Source: Devosia sp.
GTDB lineage: Bacteria > Pseudomonadota > Alphaproteobacteria > Rhizobiales > Devosiaceae
DNA: 5,953 bases
NCBI GenBank assembly: GCA_016793415.1
Contig: JAEUMC010000405.1
Location: 1-5,953, forward strand
Direction of reading: 5' to 3'
This document shows, one piece after another, positions 5,876 through 5,953 of the stretch. The notes beneath the pieces are model-generated. The model saw only the letters and a list, made by a program, of their open reading frames with translations. It was not told the DNA's origin and made no database searches. The stretch's first letter is position 1, and each line of letters starts with the position of its first letter. Position numbers and translations under genes: made by a program.

Positions 5876-5953
5876 TCACCGGCAAACGTAGCGACGTCCG
5901 TTGCTGGCCCGATAAGTACCGGTTTCCGGGTCGAAGCTGCGGTACTTGCGACT
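5876..5953 (-). CDS. Partial minus-strand CDS, C-terminal 25 residues of a BA14K-like protein
   Basis: Read on the minus strand from the window edge, the frame gives SRKYRSFDPETGTYRASNGR followed by RYVCR and a TGA at 5878-5876. The pattern K/R-YRS-F/Y-DP-x-TGTY, then G-R-R and a cysteine near the end, is the C-terminal signature of BA14K-family proteins. These are small, secreted or envelope-associated proteins of Brucella and its relatives; the Brucella member is an immunogenic protein with reported lectin-like activity. The upstream cysteine and any signal peptide lie outside the window. The gene converges on the GMC gene, 35 bp apart, and is probably unrelated to the sugar cluster. The call rests on a short but distinctive segment. 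Confidence 0.7.
   Translation of the reverse strand, partial: SRKYRSFDPETGTYRASNGRRYVCR

Noticed and set aside
3732..5885. A 717-codon open frame on the minus strand opposite the GMC gene
   Set aside because: It is antisense to a gene with clear family motifs, its translation is rich in A, R, G and H without recognisable domains, and such long antisense frames are common in GC-rich coding DNA.
1..5953. CRISPR arrays, tRNA or rRNA genes, insertion sequences, phage or defence genes
   Set aside because: No such repeats, cloverleaf-like sequences, transposase motifs or terminal inverted repeats were seen. Genes fill nearly the whole window with uniform composition.

Overview
The window is GC-rich (codons mostly G/C in third position) and looks like a chromosomal carbohydrate-use locus of an alphaproteobacterium, probably of the order Hyphomicrobiales (Rhizobiales). 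The taxonomic hint is the right-edge fragment, whose C-terminus resembles the BA14K family typical of that order. The genus cannot be fixed from this sequence.

Layout. At the left edge, the first 32 codons of a minus-strand gene (possibly a small cupin protein) diverge from a 226-bp control region. That region holds three 20-bp-phased copies of AACCGCCAAA, a pair of CGTTCTAC repeats and weak candidate promoters on both strands. To its right, five plus-strand genes run head to tail: a LacI-family regulator (323-1351), a CE7 acetyl xylan esterase/cephalosporin C deacetylase (1413-2375), a CUT1 sugar ABC permease of the MalG/GtsC type (2372-3247, overlapping the esterase by 4 nt), a hypoxanthine phosphoribosyltransferase (3250-3789) and a fusion of a gluconate 2-dehydrogenase subunit-3-like domain with a GMC flavin oxidoreductase (3810-5840). 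A perfect 10-bp hairpin follows at once, and then the 3' end of a convergent minus-strand BA14K-like gene.

How the genes may work together (inference). The regulator senses a sugar-like ligand. The permease, with partners not in the window, imports a sugar or short glycoside. The cytoplasmic CE7 esterase removes acetyl groups, and the flavin oxidoreductase oxidises a sugar hydroxyl, perhaps to a keto-sugar as in glucoside 3-dehydrogenase systems. The purine-salvage gene does not fit this pathway and may simply share the transcript.

The points most worth a second look are the fused, leaderless GMC enzyme with a four-cysteine motif, the phased repeat array, the permease without transporter partners, and hpt inside the sugar cluster.
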